Translations under genes and position numbers: made by a program
In this document: one piece after another, positions 1-8,484 of the stretch
Position numbering within the stretch: the stretch's first letter is position 1
Layout: every line of letters begins with the position of its first letter
DNA from: Stakelama pacifica
Lineage (GTDB): Bacteria > Pseudomonadota > Alphaproteobacteria > Sphingomonadales > Sphingomonadaceae
Length of the DNA: 64,000 bases
NCBI RefSeq assembly: GCF_004361835.1
Contig: NZ_SNWD01000002.1
Location: 434,001-498,000 of the forward strand
Direction: 5' to 3'
Notes under the pieces: generated by a model
The model's database searches: none
Seen by the model: only the letters and a program-made list of their open reading frames with translations
Told to the model about the DNA's origin: nothing

Positions 1-149
1 AGCGGCTTGCCAATCTCGCCTCCGATGCATCATCCGCCGATATCCTGATCGCCGAAAGCGACGAGCAGGTAAAATTGCTACGCAGCCCCAACCAGATCGA
101 GGCGGTCGCCGCGAATATGGCGAAGCGCGCGCCCGATTTTACCGACTGA
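1..149 (+). CDS. C-terminal end of an unrecognised protein (partial)
   Basis: The window opens inside a reading frame (codons beginning at base 3) that runs 48 codons to a TGA at 147-149. The visible tail has an Ala-rich stretch followed by a charged helix and ends APDFTD. No motif allows a family call. The gene is on the same strand as the thiolase that begins 81 bases later and could belong with it. Only the frame, the stop and the codon use (strong third-position GC) support it. Confidence 0.5.
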   Translation, partial: RLANLASDASSADILIAESDEQVKLLRSPNQIEAVAANMAKRAPDFTD

Positions 150-230
150 ACCTCTCTTGCCCCGTCGCGCCGCCCGGTTAGAGTAAGCGCCCATACCGAA
201 GGTTCGAAACAACCGAGAGAGAGGATCGCC

Positions 231-1427
231 ATGCGGGAAGCCGCCATTGTCTCCACTGCCCGCACCGGCATCGGGAAAGCCTATCGCGGGGCGTTCAACG
301 ATACCGAGGCGCCGGTGCTGGGTGCGCATGTCATGAATGCGGCGATCCGCCGGGCGGGGATCGACCCGGCTCGGATCGACGACATCTTCTGGGGCGTGGG
401 CAATCAATGGGGGACAAGCGGCGCGAATGCTGCACGCATGGCGGCGTTCGCGGCTGGCCTGCCGCAAAGCGTGCCGGGATTTACGCTCGATCGTAAATGC
501 GGGTCGGGGCTGACCGCGCTGGCGCTCGCAGCACGCTCGATCATGTGCAACGAAATCGATGTCGCGCTGACCGGCGGGATGGAGTCGATCAGCCATACCG
601 TCACGGCGGACGCGCCGCGCTATCGCAACGCATCGGTGCTCGCGAACCAGCCGCATGCCTATATGCCGATGATCGAAACGGCGGAGATCGTCGCCGAACG
701 CTATGGCATTGCCCGCGAGGCGCAGGATGCCTTCGCTGCCGTCAGCCAACAGCGCGCGACCGCCGGGCTGGCGCAGGGCGCGTTCGAAGAAGAGATCGCG
801 CCGATCACCGTCGAAAAGGCACTGTTCGACAAGGAAGGCAAGCGGATCGGGACCGAGACGGTGACGCTGTCGGCCGATGAGGGGATTCGCCCCGGCACCA
901 CCGCCGAAGTCCTGTCGGGCCTGAAACCGGTGTGGAAGAACGGCGAGGTGGTGAAACAGGGGCGCAATGTCACTGCGGGCAATGCGAGCCAGCTGTCCGA
1001 CGGCGCGGCGGCGCAGATCGTCATGGACCGCAAAACCGCGCAAGCCGAGGGGCGCGAGATACTGGGCATCTATCGCGGCTTTCAGGTCGCGGGATGCGCG
1101 CCGGAGGAGATGGGCATCGGCCCGGTCTTCGCGATCCCGAAGCTGCTCGACCGGGCGGGGCTGCGCGTCGAGGATATCGGCCTGTGGGAAATCAACGAAG
1201 CCTTTGCCAGCCAGTGCCTCTATTGCCGCGATCAGCTGGGCATCGATCCCGAAAAGCTGAACGTCGACGGCGGCGCGATCGCAGTGGGCCATCCCTTCGG
1301 CATGACCGGCGCGCGGCTGGTCGGCCATGCCCTGATCGCAGCGAAGAAGCGCGGGGTGCGCTGGGCGGTCGTGTCGATGTGCACTGCGGGCGGAATGGGT
1401 GCGGCGGGATTGTTTGAGATCGTTTGA
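231..1427 (+). CDS. Thiolase family protein (acetyl-CoA C-acyltransferase)
   Basis: A 398-residue thiolase, which forms or cleaves a C-C bond between acyl-CoA and acetyl-CoA in fatty-acid or amino-acid degradation. The nucleophile is Cys90 in LDRKCGSG, the base is His354 in [12 protein letters not shown], and the second catalytic Cys is 384 in [10 protein letters not shown]. Length is normal for the family. The ATG follows a GAGAGAGG Shine-Dalgarno by about 6 nt. No partner genes (hydratase or dehydrogenase) lie alongside, so the exact substrate (beta-oxidation or acetoacetyl-CoA) cannot be told. Confidence 0.93.
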   Translation: MREAAIVSTARTGIGKAYRGAFNDTEAPVLGAHVMNAAIRRAGIDPARIDDIFWGVGNQWGTSGANAARMAAFAAGLPQSVPGFTLDRKCGSGLTALALAARSIMCNEIDVALTGGMESISHTVTADAPRYRNASVLANQPHAYMPMIETAEIVAERYGIAREAQDAFAAVSQQRATAGLAQGAFEEEIAPITVEKALFDKEGKRIGTETVTLSADEGIRPGTTAEVLSGLKPVWKNGEVVKQGRNVTAGNASQLSDGAAAQIVMDRKTAQAEGREILGIYRGFQVAGCAPEEMGIGPVFAIPKLLDRAGLRVEDIGLWEINEAFASQCLYCRDQLGIDPEKLNVDGGAIAVGHPFGMTGARLVGHALIAAKKRGVRWAVVSMCTAGGMGAAGLFEIV

Positions 1428-1449
1428 GGGGGAATAGAGGCAGCAGATT

Positions 1450-1536
1450 CTATCCGAGCGCGTCGGCCCCCGCCTCGATTGCCATGGCCGCTTCCGCAGG
1501 CGAGGCAATGCAACAGATCTTTACGCGGGTTCGCAT
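1450..1536 (-). pseudogene. N-terminal remnant of a phosphoribosylanthranilate isomerase-like gene (trpF-like)
   Basis: On the minus strand 28 codons starting MRTRVKICC match the first beta strand and helix of TrpF-type isomerases (VKIC-I followed by [11 protein letters not shown]). The frame then stops at a TAG (1450-1452). The family is about 200 residues long, so only the extreme N-terminus survives. What follows on the minus strand is the 3' end of the thiolase gene, so the rest of the gene is gone. I infer a decayed duplicate left between two unrelated genes. Confidence 0.5.
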
Positions 1537-1710
1537 GGAAACGTGCATGTCAACTGTCGGCCCGAGAAGCAATATCGGCCTGAAGACCGTCCGGTTCGCG
1601 GTGGTCGCAAGCCTTTGTTCAGCCGCCCCGATCCATTTGGTGGATGGGAAATGATCCAAAATGCGCCTCCGGACATTGTGCTTCCAACCCGCCTGAAGGA
1701 GTTTTACGCC

Positions 1711-2541
1711 ATGCACCCCCGCCTGTCCCTGCTCGCTCTGCCGCTTGCGCTTGCTGCCTGTAACGGGGGCGGGGCGAAGGTCGACCATGCCGACGATCTC
1801 GCCAATGCGCAGGCGACACCGCCGTTCAACAGCGCCGCGCCTGCACCGACACCCACGCCAGCGGCATCCGCGAAGCCGATTCTCCTGTCGCAGGAGGATG
1901 AGAGCATCGATTTCGATTATGCGATCGCGGCGCAGGCGGCGGCGATTCCCGCGCTTCGCGATCAGCTGCTCCAGCGCGCGCAGGCGGACAAATCGGTCAT
2001 GCTGAAGGATCAGGCCGAATATGCGCGCGAGATGAAGCAGAACGGCTTTCCCGTGCATCCTTATGGCCTCTCCACCAAATGGAAGGTGGCGGCGAATACC
2101 GACCGGCTGCTGGTGCTGGTGGCGGAAGGCTATCGCTATACCGGCGGCGCGCATGGCAGCGATTTTTACGAGCCGCTGATCTGGGACCGGCAGACATCGG
2201 GCCGGGTGGCGTTCGGCGATCTGTTCACCGACAAGGACGAGGCGCTGGCGACGATCCGCAAACCGTTCTGTGACACGCTCGACAAGATGCGGCTCAAACG
2301 GCGCGGCGGACCGATGGGCGAGCCGGGCGATTATTTCAATCGCTGCCCCGATTTCGGCGATGCCATAACGCTCGCCCCGGCAAAGACCGTCGGCGGCAAA
2401 TTCGCCCGGATCGGCGTTTGGATTCCGGCAGATGTCGCGGGATCGCATGCCGAAGGATCGTATGAATATGATCTGGTGATTCCCAAGGCAATGGCCGAAC
2501 TGGTAAAACCAGAATACCGCGCTTCGTTTCCGGGGACCTGA
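1711..2541 (+). CDS. DUF3298/DUF4163 (RsiV-like fold) lipoprotein
   Basis: A 276-residue exported lipoprotein. Residues 1-16 form a signal peptide ending in a lipobox (LALAAC) with Cys17 as the predicted lipidated residue. A Pro/Ala-rich linker follows. The rest has the DUF3298 pattern, including GYRYTGGAHGS and a WDRQTSGRVAFGDLF segment typical of this periplasmic family. The start is set by a GAAGGAG ribosome site 9 nt upstream; the frame is open further upstream but that part has no coding character. Function unknown; related domains bind lysozyme in RsiV, but nothing here shows that. Confidence 0.8.
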   Translation: MHPRLSLLALPLALAACNGGGAKVDHADDLANAQATPPFNSAAPAPTPTPAASAKPILLSQEDESIDFDYAIAAQAAAIPALRDQLLQRAQADKSVMLKDQAEYAREMKQNGFPVHPYGLSTKWKVAANTDRLLVLVAEGYRYTGGAHGSDFYEPLIWDRQTSGRVAFGDLFTDKDEALATIRKPFCDTLDKMRLKRRGGPMGEPGDYFNRCPDFGDAITLAPAKTVGGKFARIGVWIPADVAGSHAEGSYEYDLVIPKAMAELVKPEYRASFPGT

Positions 2542-2879
2542 TTACGGCGCGGCGCAAAACATGACTGGATTGCCGCGCGGCTTCGCCGCTCCCAATGACG
2601 GGTGGGGTGCGAACCGTCTCGAAAAACCGTCATTGCGAACTCGCGCAGCGGGTGACGCAATCCAGAGCAGCGCGGCACGCCTGATTTCTGGAATCGCGGC
2701 TGCCCGAGGCCGCGTCGACAAATTCCGAATGGGCAGCTTTCGGTATTTTTCGCCTAAAAGCTACCTTACCGGATACGCCCACTTTCAGACATTCGGCCTC
2801 TCTTCGCTCGATCCTTATTGCGGACGCTCCGCCAGCAGCGCATGTACACGCTATTGCCCATGTCGAAGCAAACCTCGAA
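2542..2879. other. Intergenic region holding a palindromic repeat, otherwise empty
   Basis: About 340 bases between the DUF3298 lipoprotein and a small membrane protein. The first third holds the inverted repeat listed separately (2565-2665). The remainder has no convincing reading frame, RNA or promoter that I can recognise. Confidence 0.6.
2565..2665. repeat. Imperfect palindromic repeat (CTGGATTGC ... GCAATCCAG)
   Basis: Outer arms CTGGATTGC (from 2565) and GCAATCCAG (to 2665) enclose inner arms CAATGACGG (2593-2601) and CCGTCATTG (from 2627). The nested inverted arms make a cruciform-capable unit of about 100 bp, similar to the CGTCATTGCGAG...GCAATCCAG repeats scattered in many alphaproteobacterial genomes. 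No coding potential. It is probably a small non-autonomous repeat. Confidence 0.65.
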
Positions 2880-3200
2880 ATGCCTAACCGTCTCTTCGCT
2901 GCTCTGGCCACACTCTGGATCTTTTACGCCGTGCCAGTGCTATTGCTCGCCGCGATGACCGCTCAGGATGAGGAGCAGTTCCGCTTTCCACCGATCAGGG
3001 GGGCAGTCGACGCCATATTCTACGGTCTGCTTGTTCTGCCGCCACTACTGTGCGGCTTCATTTGGTTCCGCCAAGCAGGTAGCAGACAAACAGTCGCGGG
3101 TGTTGCAAGCTTGGCGATGGGCTGGGGGCTGGTTTTGATACTGGCCATACCGGTTGTTGGTCTGATGCTCCTCGCAGCAGGCGGCTTGTTCCTGAGCTAA
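2880..3200 (+). CDS. Small integral membrane protein, function unknown
   Basis: A 106-residue protein with three predicted membrane segments (about residues 7-26, 46-64 and 76-104), joined by a short acidic loop (AQDEEQFRFPP) and a basic loop with GSRQT. No family recognised. The ATG lacks an obvious Shine-Dalgarno, so the start is uncertain. It stands alone between a repeat and the convergent bkd operon. Confidence 0.55.
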   Translation: MPNRLFAALATLWIFYAVPVLLLAAMTAQDEEQFRFPPIRGAVDAIFYGLLVLPPLLCGFIWFRQAGSRQTVAGVASLAMGWGLVLILAIPVVGLMLLAAGGLFLS

Positions 3201-3301
3201 GCGATAAGCTGTCAGTCCGCTTCCCACCCCAATTACTGTCTTACAAGCCCTGTCTGGAGCTTCCTGCGAGCGGTCGCTTCCGACGCGGTTGTCCGCGCCG
3301 C

Positions 3302-3481
3302 CTAGTCCTCTTCGCGCTTCGCCCCGTCTAACAATGCATCGCGCTTTGCCTTGTTGGCTGCGTCTCGCGCGCGTTCGGCCTTGGTACGGCCGAACGTGGC
3401 GCGGTTGGTTTGCGCGGCCGCCGCCTTCGCGGCCCGCGCGCGTTGTTTGCGCGCGGTGCGAAGGTTGACGACCTCGCCCAT
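3302..3481 (-). CDS. DUF4169 family protein
   Basis: A 59-residue, highly basic alanine-rich helix beginning MGEVVNLRTARKQRAR and containing the FGRTKAER signature of the alphaproteobacterial DUF4169 family. Its ATG shares one base with the stop codon of the E2 gene (TGATG), so it is translationally coupled to the end of the bkd operon. Function is unknown; the charge pattern suggests a nucleic-acid or ribosome-associated peptide, which is inference. It is easily missed because of its length. Confidence 0.75.
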   Translation of the reverse strand: MGEVVNLRTARKQRARAAKAAAAQTNRATFGRTKAERARDAANKAKRDALLDGAKREED

Positions 3482-4836
3482 CAGTCAGCGAACAGCAGGA
3501 CGGGCGTTTCGAGCAGCTTTTTCAGCGCCTGCACATAGCTTGCCGCGTCATAGCCATCGACGACGCGGTGATCGCACGAAATCGACAGGTTCATCAGCTT
3601 GGCGCGAACGATATCGTCGCCCTGAAATACCGGGCGTTCGACGATCTTGTTCGGGCCAATGATCGCGACCTCGGGCCGGTTGATGACCGGCGTGGTCGCG
3701 ATGCCACCCAAAGGCCCAAGCGAGGTCAGCGTAATCGTGCCGCCCTGCATCTCCTCCGACTTCGCCTTGCCGCTGCGCGCGGCTTCGGACAGGCGGCCGA
3801 TCTCGCTGGCGAGCTGCCAGACATTCATGTCCTGCGCATCGCGAAGCACCGGCACCATCAGCCCGGCATCGGTTTGCGTCGCCATGCCCATATTAACGCT
3901 GCCCGAGCGCGTCACCACGCCCGCTTCATCGTCATAGCGCGCGTTGAGCATCGGGAAATCGCGAAGCGTGCCGCAAATCGCGACGATGATGAAGGGAAGC
4001 ACGGTAAGCTTGGGCCGCGAACCGCGATTGGCGTTCAGGCTGGCACGCATCGCCTCCAGCTCGGTCACGTCGATTTCGTCGACATAGGTGAAGTGCGGGA
4101 TGTTGCGCTTCGACGCGGCCATATTTTCGGCGATGCGGCGGCGCATCCCGATCACCTTGACCGTTTCGTCGGCCCATCCGCGCTCGGCGTGCGGGGCGTG
4201 ATAGCCCTGCGAACCGTTATAGCGCAGATACGCATCGAGATCGCCGTGGCGGACGCGATCACCATCGCTCGCCACATCGGCAAGGTCGATATTGAGGTCA
4301 CGCGCACGTTTGCGCACCGCCGGGCTGGCGAGCACGGGCTTGTCGTGGTCCCGTCCCTCACCACCGTTCGGGCTGAGCTTGTCGAAGCCCTGTTCTTCTT
4401 TCTCCTGCGCCCGAGAAGAAGAGGACGGCGCTTCGACAGGCTCAGCGCGAGCGGGTTTGGAATTCGCCTTCGCCTTTTCGCGGATTTCCTTATCCTGCGC
4501 GTCGGTGGTGGCGCTGGCCTCTACCTCGCCCTCGGCCTCTACGCCGGGGGTTTCGACCGCGACCTGCTCCTCTTCGGCCTCCGCCGCAGATTCGTCATCG
4601 GTTTCGATGACGACGAGCATCGATCCGATCGCAACCTGATCGCCCTCTTCGCCCGCAACCTCGACGATCTTGCCCGCGACGGGGCTTTCCATTTCGACCG
4701 TTGCCTTGTCGGTCATCATATCGGCGAGCTGCTGGTCTTCCTCGACCGTGTCGCCGACCTTGACGTGCCATGCGACGATTTCGGCTTCCGAAATGCCTTC
4801 GCCGATATCGGGCAGTTTGAACGTGAACCGTGCCAT
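3481..4836 (-). CDS. bkdB: Branched-chain 2-oxoacid dehydrogenase E2 (dihydrolipoyl acyltransferase)
   Basis: A 451-residue E2 core that transfers acyl groups from the E1-bound intermediate to CoA. The lipoyl domain (1-80) carries Lys44 in MTDKATVEME. A long linker follows, then the peripheral subunit-binding domain (ASPAVRKRARDLNIDL) and the catalytic domain with His423 and Asp427 in SCDHRVVDG. It lies directly downstream of E1 alpha and E1 beta, which favours a branched-chain (bkd) over a pyruvate complex. The linker contains an in-frame copy of the genome's palindromic repeat (RAEPVEAP ... GFDKLSPNG). The E3 gene is not in the window. Confidence 0.9.
   Translation of the reverse strand: MARFTFKLPDIGEGISEAEIVAWHVKVGDTVEEDQQLADMMTDKATVEMESPVAGKIVEVAGEEGDQVAIGSMLVVIETDDESAAEAEEEQVAVETPGVEAEGEVEASATTDAQDKEIREKAKANSKPARAEPVEAPSSSSRAQEKEEQGFDKLSPNGGEGRDHDKPVLASPAVRKRARDLNIDLADVASDGDRVRHGDLDAYLRYNGSQGYHAPHAERGWADETVKVIGMRRRIAENMAASKRNIPHFTYVDEIDVTELEAMRASLNANRGSRPKLTVLPFIIVAICGTLRDFPMLNARYDDEAGVVTRSGSVNMGMATQTDAGLMVPVLRDAQDMNVWQLASEIGRLSEAARSGKAKSEEMQGGTITLTSLGPLGGIATTPVINRPEVAIIGPNKIVERPVFQGDDIVRAKLMNLSISCDHRVVDGYDAASYVQALKKLLETPVLLFAD
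4367..4450. repeat. CTGAGC-TTGTCGAAG palindromic repeat inserted in the E2 linker
   Basis: Arms at about 4373-4387 (CTGAGCTTGTCGAAG) and 4431-4445 (CTTCGACAGGCTCAG) are inverted copies with one mismatch, 43 bases apart. The element is in frame within the E2 gene and encodes RAEPVEAP and GFDKLSPNG in the interdomain linker, a site that tolerates insertion. Related copies lie at 12848-12916 and 22260-22333. Confidence 0.8.
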
Positions 4837-4870
4837 CAGACTATCATCCTGAATATTTTCGGTGAGGACG

Positions 4871-5947
4871 TCATGCGTCCTTCATGATTTCCTTGAGCGC
4901 CTGCCCGATGCGAACCGGGCCGGGGAAATAGGCCCATTCGAGGCTGTGCGGATACGGCGTGTCGAAGCCGGTAACGCGCAGGATCGGAGCTTCGAGGTGA
5001 TAGAAGCAGCGTTCCTGCACCGTCGCGGACAGTTCCGACCCGAAGCCTTGGGTGCGCGTCGCTTCATGCACAATCATGCACCGACCGGTCTTTTTGACGC
5101 TCTCGACAATCGTGTCGATGTCGAGCGGGACCAGCGTGCGAAGGTCGATAATCTCCGCATTCACGCCGCTTTCCGCCACGCTGTCGGCAACGACATGGAC
5201 CATGGTGCCATAGCACAGGATCGTGACGGCATCGCCTTCACGCACCACCGACGCCTTGCCCAGCGGGATGCGGTAATAGCCGGTGGGCACTTCGCCGCCC
5301 GGATGGTTCGACCAGTTCTTCGCCGGGCGATCCCAATGGCCGTCGAACGGACCGTTATAGATGCGCTTGGGTTCGAAGAAGATGACCGGGTCATTATCCT
5401 CGATGCACGAAATCAGCAGCCCCTTGGCATCATAGGGCGTCGCCGGAATGACGGTTTTCAGCCCCGATACATGGGTGAAGATGCTTTCGGGCGATTGCGA
5501 ATGCGTCTGGCCGCCGAAAATCCCGCCGCCGAACGGCGAGCGCACGGTCAGCGGCGCGATGAATTCGCCCGCCGAGCGATAGCGCAGCCGCGCCGCCTCG
5601 CTCACCAGCTGGTCGAGCGCGGGATAGATATAATCGGCAAACTGGATTTCGGGAACGGGGCGAAGGCCATAGGCACCCATGCCGATCGCCACGCCGATAA
5701 TACCGCATTCGGTGATCGGCGTGTCGAACACGCGGGTCTTGCCATATTTCTTCTGCAGCCCCGCGGTGGCGCGGAAGACGCCGCCAAAATAGCCGACATC
5801 TTCGCCCATCACGACGACATTGTCGTCGCGCGCCATCATCACGTCCATGGCGGAGTTCACCGCCTGAATCATGTTCATCCGCGCCGTGTCGCCTTCGCGT
5901 TCGGGCGTGGGTGCGATGCGTGCTTCTTCGCTGGTAATATCGTTCAT
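4871..5947 (-). CDS. bkdA2: Branched-chain 2-oxoacid dehydrogenase E1 beta subunit
   Basis: A 358-residue transketolase-like beta subunit of the thiamine-diphosphate E1 enzyme. MNMIQAVNSAMDVMM, GEDVGYFGGVFRAT, and TPITECGIIGVAIG with the family Glu are the standard E1 beta landmarks; the C-terminal domain includes VTGFDTPYPHSLE. It begins 10 bases after the E1 alpha stop and ends 34 bases before the E2 start, so the three are one operon. It pairs with E1 alpha to decarboxylate branched-chain 2-oxoacids from Val, Leu and Ile. Confidence 0.92.
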   Translation of the reverse strand: MNDITSEEARIAPTPEREGDTARMNMIQAVNSAMDVMMARDDNVVVMGEDVGYFGGVFRATAGLQKKYGKTRVFDTPITECGIIGVAIGMGAYGLRPVPEIQFADYIYPALDQLVSEAARLRYRSAGEFIAPLTVRSPFGGGIFGGQTHSQSPESIFTHVSGLKTVIPATPYDAKGLLISCIEDNDPVIFFEPKRIYNGPFDGHWDRPAKNWSNHPGGEVPTGYYRIPLGKASVVREGDAVTILCYGTMVHVVADSVAESGVNAEIIDLRTLVPLDIDTIVESVKKTGRCMIVHEATRTQGFGSELSATVQERCFYHLEAPILRVTGFDTPYPHSLEWAYFPGPVRIGQALKEIMKDA

Positions 5948-5957
5948 TGCCCGGCCC

Positions 5958-7244
5958 TCACTTCCGGTCCCAGGGACGGCCAGAGGCCTGTTCCTCGGCG
6001 ATCATCTGCGCCTGTTGTTCTTTGAGGTGCCAGGGCATTTCCTCATACACCCCTTCGAACATCGTCTCGAACTGCTGGTGCAGGCCGTGGCCGAGAATGC
6101 CGTTCTTTTCGGCTTCCTTCTGCGTCTTGCGAACCAGATCGGCGCATTCCTGATCCATCGCCGCCTGACGATCCTCATCCCATTCGCCAAGCGCGATGAG
6201 ATGATCCTTCAGCCGCTTGATGGGATCGCCCAGCGGCCATTTGGTCCATTCCTGCGCGCTGCGATACCCGCTGGGGTCGTCGGAGGTCGAATGCCCCTCG
6301 GCACGATAGGTGAAATGTTCGATGAGCGTCGGCCCCTGATTGGTGCGCGCGCGCTCGGCTGCCCAATGCGTCGCGGCATAGACGGCGAGCGGATCGTTGC
6401 CGTCGACGCGAAGCCCGGCAATGCCATAGCCGACAGCACGCGCGGCAAAGGTGGTGGCTTCGGCACCTGCGAACCCCGAAAAGCTGGAAATCGCCCATTG
6501 GTTGTTGACGACGTTCATGATGACCGGCGCGCGATAGACAGTCGCGAAGGTCAGCGCCGAATGGAAGTCGCCTTCCGCCGTCGATCCTTCGCCGCACCAT
6601 GTCGCGGCAATCCGGCTGTCGCCCTTTGCCGCCGACGCCATCGCCCAGCCGACGGCCTGCGGATATTGGGTGGTGAGGTTGCCGGAGATCGAGAAGAACC
6701 CGTCTTCGCGTGACGAATACATGATCGGCAGCTGCTTGCCCTGCAGCTTGTCGCCCTTGTTCGAATAGATCTGGTTCATCATTTCGATCAGCGCATAGCC
6801 GCGCGTGATCAAAATGCCCTGCTGGCGATAGCTGGGGAAACACATGTCATCGCCGGCCAGCGCCATGGCGGCGGACACCGATACAGCCTCTTCGCCGGTG
6901 CATTTCATGTAGAAGCTGGTCTTGCCCTGACGCTGCGCACGGAACATGCGCTCGTCAAAGGCGCGGGTCAGCGCCATGTTGCGCAGCATGGTGCGCAGCG
7001 AATCGGGGTCGAGGCGCGGATCCCATGGCCCCACCGCCTTGCCGTCTTCATCGAGCACGCGAACCAGCCCATAGGCCAGTTCGTGAAACTCCGACGGGTT
7101 GTCGCCCGGTTCGGGCCGCCGCGCTGATCCCGCAGCGGGCACCTCGATATCGGAAAAATCGACCTCATCGCCGGGCCGGTATTTCGGCTCGGGAACGTGC
7201 AGCGATAGCTGCGGTCGGTTGGCGCGCTGATGGTCGCCGGTCAT
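5958..7244 (-). CDS. bkdA1: Branched-chain 2-oxoacid dehydrogenase E1 alpha subunit
   Basis: A 428-residue alpha subunit and first gene of the bkd operon. It contains the thiamine-diphosphate region GEGSTAEGDFHSALTF ... NNQWAISS and the phosphorylation-loop equivalent YRAEGHSTSDDPS. The extended N-terminus (about 90 residues, including RPGDEVDFSDIEVP) is typical of the bacterial branched-chain type and separates it from pyruvate dehydrogenase alpha subunits. The upstream 117 bases contain an AT-rich block with a TATAAT on the minus strand, a plausible promoter. Confidence 0.93.
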   Translation of the reverse strand: MTGDHQRANRPQLSLHVPEPKYRPGDEVDFSDIEVPAAGSARRPEPGDNPSEFHELAYGLVRVLDEDGKAVGPWDPRLDPDSLRTMLRNMALTRAFDERMFRAQRQGKTSFYMKCTGEEAVSVSAAMALAGDDMCFPSYRQQGILITRGYALIEMMNQIYSNKGDKLQGKQLPIMYSSREDGFFSISGNLTTQYPQAVGWAMASAAKGDSRIAATWCGEGSTAEGDFHSALTFATVYRAPVIMNVVNNQWAISSFSGFAGAEATTFAARAVGYGIAGLRVDGNDPLAVYAATHWAAERARTNQGPTLIEHFTYRAEGHSTSDDPSGYRSAQEWTKWPLGDPIKRLKDHLIALGEWDEDRQAAMDQECADLVRKTQKEAEKNGILGHGLHQQFETMFEGVYEEMPWHLKEQQAQMIAEEQASGRPWDRK

Positions 7245-7301
7245 CGTCTCTCCAGAATTTGCGTCTTTATGAACCCAAAGCGGCGTGCTCGGGTCCGGTT
7301 C

Positions 7302-7326
7302 CGCACGTTGTTATAAAATTATAAAG
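7302..7326 (-). promoter_or_regulatory. AT-rich putative promoter of the bkd operon
   Basis: Between the FAH-family gene stop and the E1 alpha start, the only AT-rich stretch of the spacer reads TTTATAATTTTATAA on the minus strand and includes a TATAAT hexamer. I see no good -35 at the right spacing, so the call rests on composition and position. Confidence 0.35.
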
Positions 7327-7361
7327 GGCTTGGCGAGTCCCCCTTCGACTAGCCGCGCCGA

Positions 7362-8378
7362 TCAAGCGGGTTCGATCGCGATAACTTGCTGTTCTATCAC
7401 GCCGAAAATCGGGTGATGCCGGTCATCCTCAGCCCAGATTCGCACCGTATCTCCGGGTTTGAGAAATTCGGTTTTAGCCTCGCCATGGCGGATCGTTTCG
7501 ACGGTGCGCTGCTCTGCAAGACACGTATAGCCGACACCGCCCTCCGCGACAGGACGACCCGGCCCGCCATCCGCATCGCGGTTGGAAACGGTGCCCGATC
7601 CGATGATCGTGCCCGCGCCCAGCTTTCGCGTCTTTGCGGCATGCGCGATCAGCGTGCCGAAATCGAAGGTCATATCCTCGCTCGCCATCGGATGGCCGAA
7701 CGGCTCGCCGTTGAATTCGACCATCATCCGGCGATGCAGCTTGCCCTCGCGCCACCACTCGCCGAGCGAATCGGGCGTTACGAAAACGGGGGAGAAGGCG
7801 CTGGCCGGTTTGGAATTAAAGAAACCGAAGCCCTTGGACAGTTCGCCGGGGATCAGGCCGCGCAGGCTGACATCATTGGTCAGGCCGACCAACCGGACGG
7901 CGGCAAGCGCTTCATCGCGCCCCGCCCCCATCGGCACATCGCCGGTGACAACGACAACCTCGCCCTCAAAATCGGCGCCCCAGCTTTCGTCGCCCAGCGG
8001 AATCGGATCGCGGGGTGCAAGAAAGCCGTCCGACCCGCCCTGATACAGCAAAGGATCGGTCCAGAAGCTTTCGGGCATTTCCGCGCCCCGCGCCTGCCGC
8101 ACCAGCGCGACATGGTTCACATAGGCCGAACCGTCCGCCCATTGATAGGCGCGCGGGAGCGGCGATGCTGCATCATGTTCGTGGAAGCGCTCACGCGGGA
8201 TCGCTTCATGCGCAAGGTCGGTGGAAAGGTTGCGAAGCGCGGGTTCATGGGCATCCCAGTCGTCGAGCGCTGCCTGCAGCGTGGGCGCGATATGACCCGC
8301 ATCGGCATACCAGGCGAGATCGTCCGACGCCACGACCAGCCGCCCGTCGCGTCCCCCTTTGAGGCTTGCGAGCTTCAT
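7362..8378 (-). CDS. Fumarylacetoacetate hydrolase family protein
   Basis: A 338-residue FAH-fold hydrolase. The metal-binding landmarks are EGEVVVVTGDVPMG and the SKGFGFFNSKPASAFSPVF segment, followed by the GSGTVSNRD region. This long form with its own N-terminal domain resembles fumarylacetoacetases and acylpyruvases of aromatic amino-acid breakdown. The ATG at 8378 has AGGAGAAGAG at a good distance. There is no homogentisate dioxygenase or isomerase beside it, so the substrate is left open. It is divergent from the sensor kinase. Confidence 0.85.
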   Translation of the reverse strand: MKLASLKGGRDGRLVVASDDLAWYADAGHIAPTLQAALDDWDAHEPALRNLSTDLAHEAIPRERFHEHDAASPLPRAYQWADGSAYVNHVALVRQARGAEMPESFWTDPLLYQGGSDGFLAPRDPIPLGDESWGADFEGEVVVVTGDVPMGAGRDEALAAVRLVGLTNDVSLRGLIPGELSKGFGFFNSKPASAFSPVFVTPDSLGEWWREGKLHRRMMVEFNGEPFGHPMASEDMTFDFGTLIAHAAKTRKLGAGTIIGSGTVSNRDADGGPGRPVAEGGVGYTCLAEQRTVETIRHGEAKTEFLKPGDTVRIWAEDDRHHPIFGVIEQQVIAIEPA

Positions 8379-8484
8379 ATCCTCTTCTCCTTTATATCCT
8401 TGTCCGATCGCTCCCACAGAAAGCGGAACGCGGCAAGCGGTTGCGTGTTGACACTGCTCCCCTCCCTCCGCATCGCGTGCCCTT

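Noticed and set aside
1450..2448. A 332-codon minus-strand frame that ends in the trpF-like remnant
   Set aside because: Only the last 28 codons look like a protein (TrpF start); the rest is antisense to the DUF3298 lipoprotein.
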